Shown piece after piece: positions 61,591 through 64,000 of a stretch of 64,000 nt of DNA. A program made the position numbers and the translations under genes. Within the stretch, counting starts at the first letter, position 1. Each line of letters starts with the position of its first letter. The notes under the pieces were generated by a model. It was given only the letters and a program-made list of their open reading frames with translations, was not told the origin of the DNA and made no database searches. Source of the DNA: Prinia subflava (Eukaryota > Chordata > Aves > Passeriformes > Cisticolidae); assembly GCF_021018805.1 (NCBI RefSeq), contig NC_086259.1, positions 3,534,001 to 3,598,000 of the forward strand. Reading direction: 5' to 3'.

Positions 61591-64000
61591 TTTGTGTCTG
61601 GAAAGGTTCCTGCAGCCTTTTCCTTCAGGGTAAGGCCATGGCTCAGCAGAATGGCTTTATTCAGGAGAGGGTGGGGACAGCACTTCCTATCACCCCGTGA
61701 TGTTCAGGGACAGGCAGATGTACAGCTTGAAAAGCCAGGGTCTGCAGTACAGTGCAAAGATTAAAAATCTACAAAGCACTTTCAAAGCACTGGCAGAATC
61801 TCAGTGCACTCAGATACTACCCTGATTAGAGGAAACCACCAAAGTATGTGCAACTGAGATTTCGGGATGTACTTTAATTACTTCTCCTTAACAGGAATAA
61901 AACGGGTGCAACAACCTTACCAGTTCAAGATACAACTTCAGCATGCCAGAGCCTTGAGACACTCATTAACAGAACTGCTCCCTAACAGTACACTATGTTT
62001 TGGTCTCTGCCCAGAGACTTAACAGGAGCTACACCTTCAAATCCTTTCATTCTCCTGGCTTTTTCAACTTTATTTTAGGACTCTGTGCCTAAACATAACA
62101 ACCAGAAACTATTTTTAAGCACTTTCCTTAATAACTTCATTAATATGTGAAATTTTCATGGGGATGATCTATCACTAAACCAATCCTGTCCCTTATCTTC
62201 CTTCAATTTGAAAAAAAACCCCTAATTTGAAATGTCAGGTCTGAAATACCTCTTCAGATAAGTTGGACAGGCATACACACTCCCCATTTCCACACAAGCT
62301 GCAATCTGCAGGTGTGCAGACTCTGCAAGTGCATCAAACATAGCTATACCCACAGCTTTTCACCTTTTTAAAGGCAGGTTTGGAAAATGAACCCTTTCAT
62401 GCCATATCTTTTAATATAAGCATCTCTGAATGTGCAAATACAACCTCATAACTGATTTAATATTTACAATATCTGGTTTTAATTGCCCTTTTGAGTCTGT
62501 TTTAAGAGTTCGTGAAAATAAGCAGCCTCACAAGGAAAAGCTATTATATTGGAAATTCCTTAGAAGCAAGATTTTCAAAACTCTCAATATTGGCCTAACA
62601 GTTCTTCCACTGAAGTGACCTGGGAGTGTCTTAGAACTGTTCTTTTGCCACACCTCCTGCACATTTTCACAGCTCTTGTTTTAGAGCAGGTTTTAATACA
62701 TGGTCCAAAGAGCAGCACCTTGACAGTGACACTCTTAAGGTTTTGTTCAGAAATGCTACACTTTGCCATTTGGATATCATTAAAATATGACATTGAACTT
62801 TAAATGAACTAACATTTTATCAAATCCCTGGGTGATTCTCCATACTCAGTTTCCACAGGAAGAAAACTGAGAAAATGTTATGTCCCATGGATGAAAAAGT
62901 CCTGTAGCTCAGAAACATTCTGGCATAACAAAAATCCTGTTAAAGGATATTTTAAATACATATGAACATCTTTAAATACATATCAACCCATTTGTAAAAT
63001 GCTGAATTGTTTCAGATCAGCAAAAGTAAACACATTTGCAAGTGTGCCAGGTGTTGTACAAATAGAATTGATGATTAGACAGGTGCTTCCCTCAAGTTCC
63101 TTCTGACAGGAAAGAAGTGGATTCTCTCTTTTATTAACAGCTGAATTTCCTGTAAATCTCTTTCAGATGAAACTTAAATCTTATGCTCTGTATGTTTTTC
63201 ATCGTGCATTAAACCACTTGGTTTTAGCTTATTTCTATGTACAGAAAGTACAAAATATAATGCTTCTCACTGTTCATTGATTGTAGGACTAGAAAAAACA
63301 TTAAAAGACTATCATTACATGTAAAAATATTATTTTGAAAAAAAAATTATTAAAACATGCAACATTTAAACATAAAGGAAAAAAAACCAACAGGGAAGTC
63401 CTGCTAAGATTACTAACAAAGTTGATAATTTTAGGAGCTAAATTGCCTAGTGGGCAATACCACAACCTAATAAAACCAAAATCCAATGTCTCGAAAGCTA
63501 GCTAGGAGGAAGAACTCAAAGGGTGTGTTGCAGGGCCAGGAACTGGACTCAGTGATCCTTGTGGGTTCCTTCCCACCCAGGATATGCTGTGATTCTGTAA
63601 GTCATCTCTCACTCCGTGGAGGAAAGATAAGATAACCAGATCCCAGCAGTTAACTAGGGTTCAGCTGCAGCTGTATCTAATACTGGATGAGATAACACAT
63701 TTATATTTCTTAATTCTGTAAAAATTTGCTCTAGTAAAATACTCTATATTGTTTACTCTCTATTCTTTCGCACTCTTTGCATTCTCTCTTTCTCAGCTCA
63801 GGTGGGTGGAGCTCACGTCAGTACAGATCGGCTGAGTAGCTTTTTGCACTAGATGGCAGAAGGGTTTTACTGAGTGTCAGCTTGCATTGGATCAGTGTAA
63901 ATGCAAAAGCAGCAGTCAGCAGATGTAGGTGCAGTGTAACACAGTGAGTGCTTTTTCATCTAAGTAAAAGCACAGCATCCCTTGCAATCAAAAAAAAAGT
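61591..64000. other. Intergenic DNA downstream of CEP89
   Basis: AT-rich with no exon I could recognise. In human the next gene on this side is SLC7A9; no part of it was found here. The stretch contains a CR1 3' end near its right edge. Confidence 0.5.
63525..63600 (+). mobile_element. CR1-type LINE 3' end
   Basis: ccaggaactggactcagtga, tccttgtgggttccttccca and ggatatgctgtgattctgta follow the well-known 3' end of avian CR1 elements, including the ATTCTGT-type terminus. Strongly 5'-truncated. Confidence 0.75.

Overview
The window is vertebrate nuclear DNA, most likely from a bird and probably a songbird. Compact AT-rich introns, a CpG island at a shared promoter, CR1-type LINE 3' ends and several LTRs bounded by TGT...ACA point that way. 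It holds three split protein-coding genes that I reassembled exon by exon from splice sites, reading phase and remembered human proteins: RHPN2 (plus strand, 3' part only), FAAP24 (minus strand, complete) and CEP89 (plus strand, complete). Human 19q13.11 has the same three genes in the same order and relative orientation, so this is a conserved synteny block. No database search was possible; identities rest on recognised protein sequence.

Layout. 1-15421: the last 13 coding exons of RHPN2, a Rho effector with HR1, BRO1 and PDZ domains; roughly 60 N-terminal residues lie upstream of the window. 15422-18826: the gap between the convergent ends of RHPN2 and FAAP24. 18827-20983: four coding exons of FAAP24 (215 codons), the DNA-binding partner of FANCM. 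20984-22068: divergent promoter with a CpG island and a 34-bp minisatellite. 22069-60507: nineteen coding exons of CEP89 (783 codons), a distal-appendage coiled-coil protein of the mother centriole. 60508 to about 61590: CEP89 3'UTR ending in AATAAA signals and a GT-rich element. From there to 64000: intergenic DNA with a CR1 3' end.

Repeats sit mainly in CEP89 introns. Intron 3 has a GC-rich LTR-like block with about ten copies of a 58-bp unit. Intron 12 has a solo LTR with an exact 5-bp target duplication, carrying eleven copies of a 27-bp unit that each match the CTCF core consensus closely, followed by an antisense solo LTR. Intron 17 has two more antisense LTRs. Several near-perfect hairpins occur in introns of RHPN2 and CEP89.

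The three genes are not one pathway: RHPN2 acts in Rho/actin signalling, FAAP24 in interstrand-crosslink repair and CEP89 in ciliogenesis. FAAP24 and CEP89 probably share a promoter. I found no previously undescribed multi-gene system. The most unusual signals are the CTCF-like tandem array inside an LTR, two consecutive GC-AG introns in CEP89, the related minisatellites, and an 82-nt hairpin in an RHPN2 intron.
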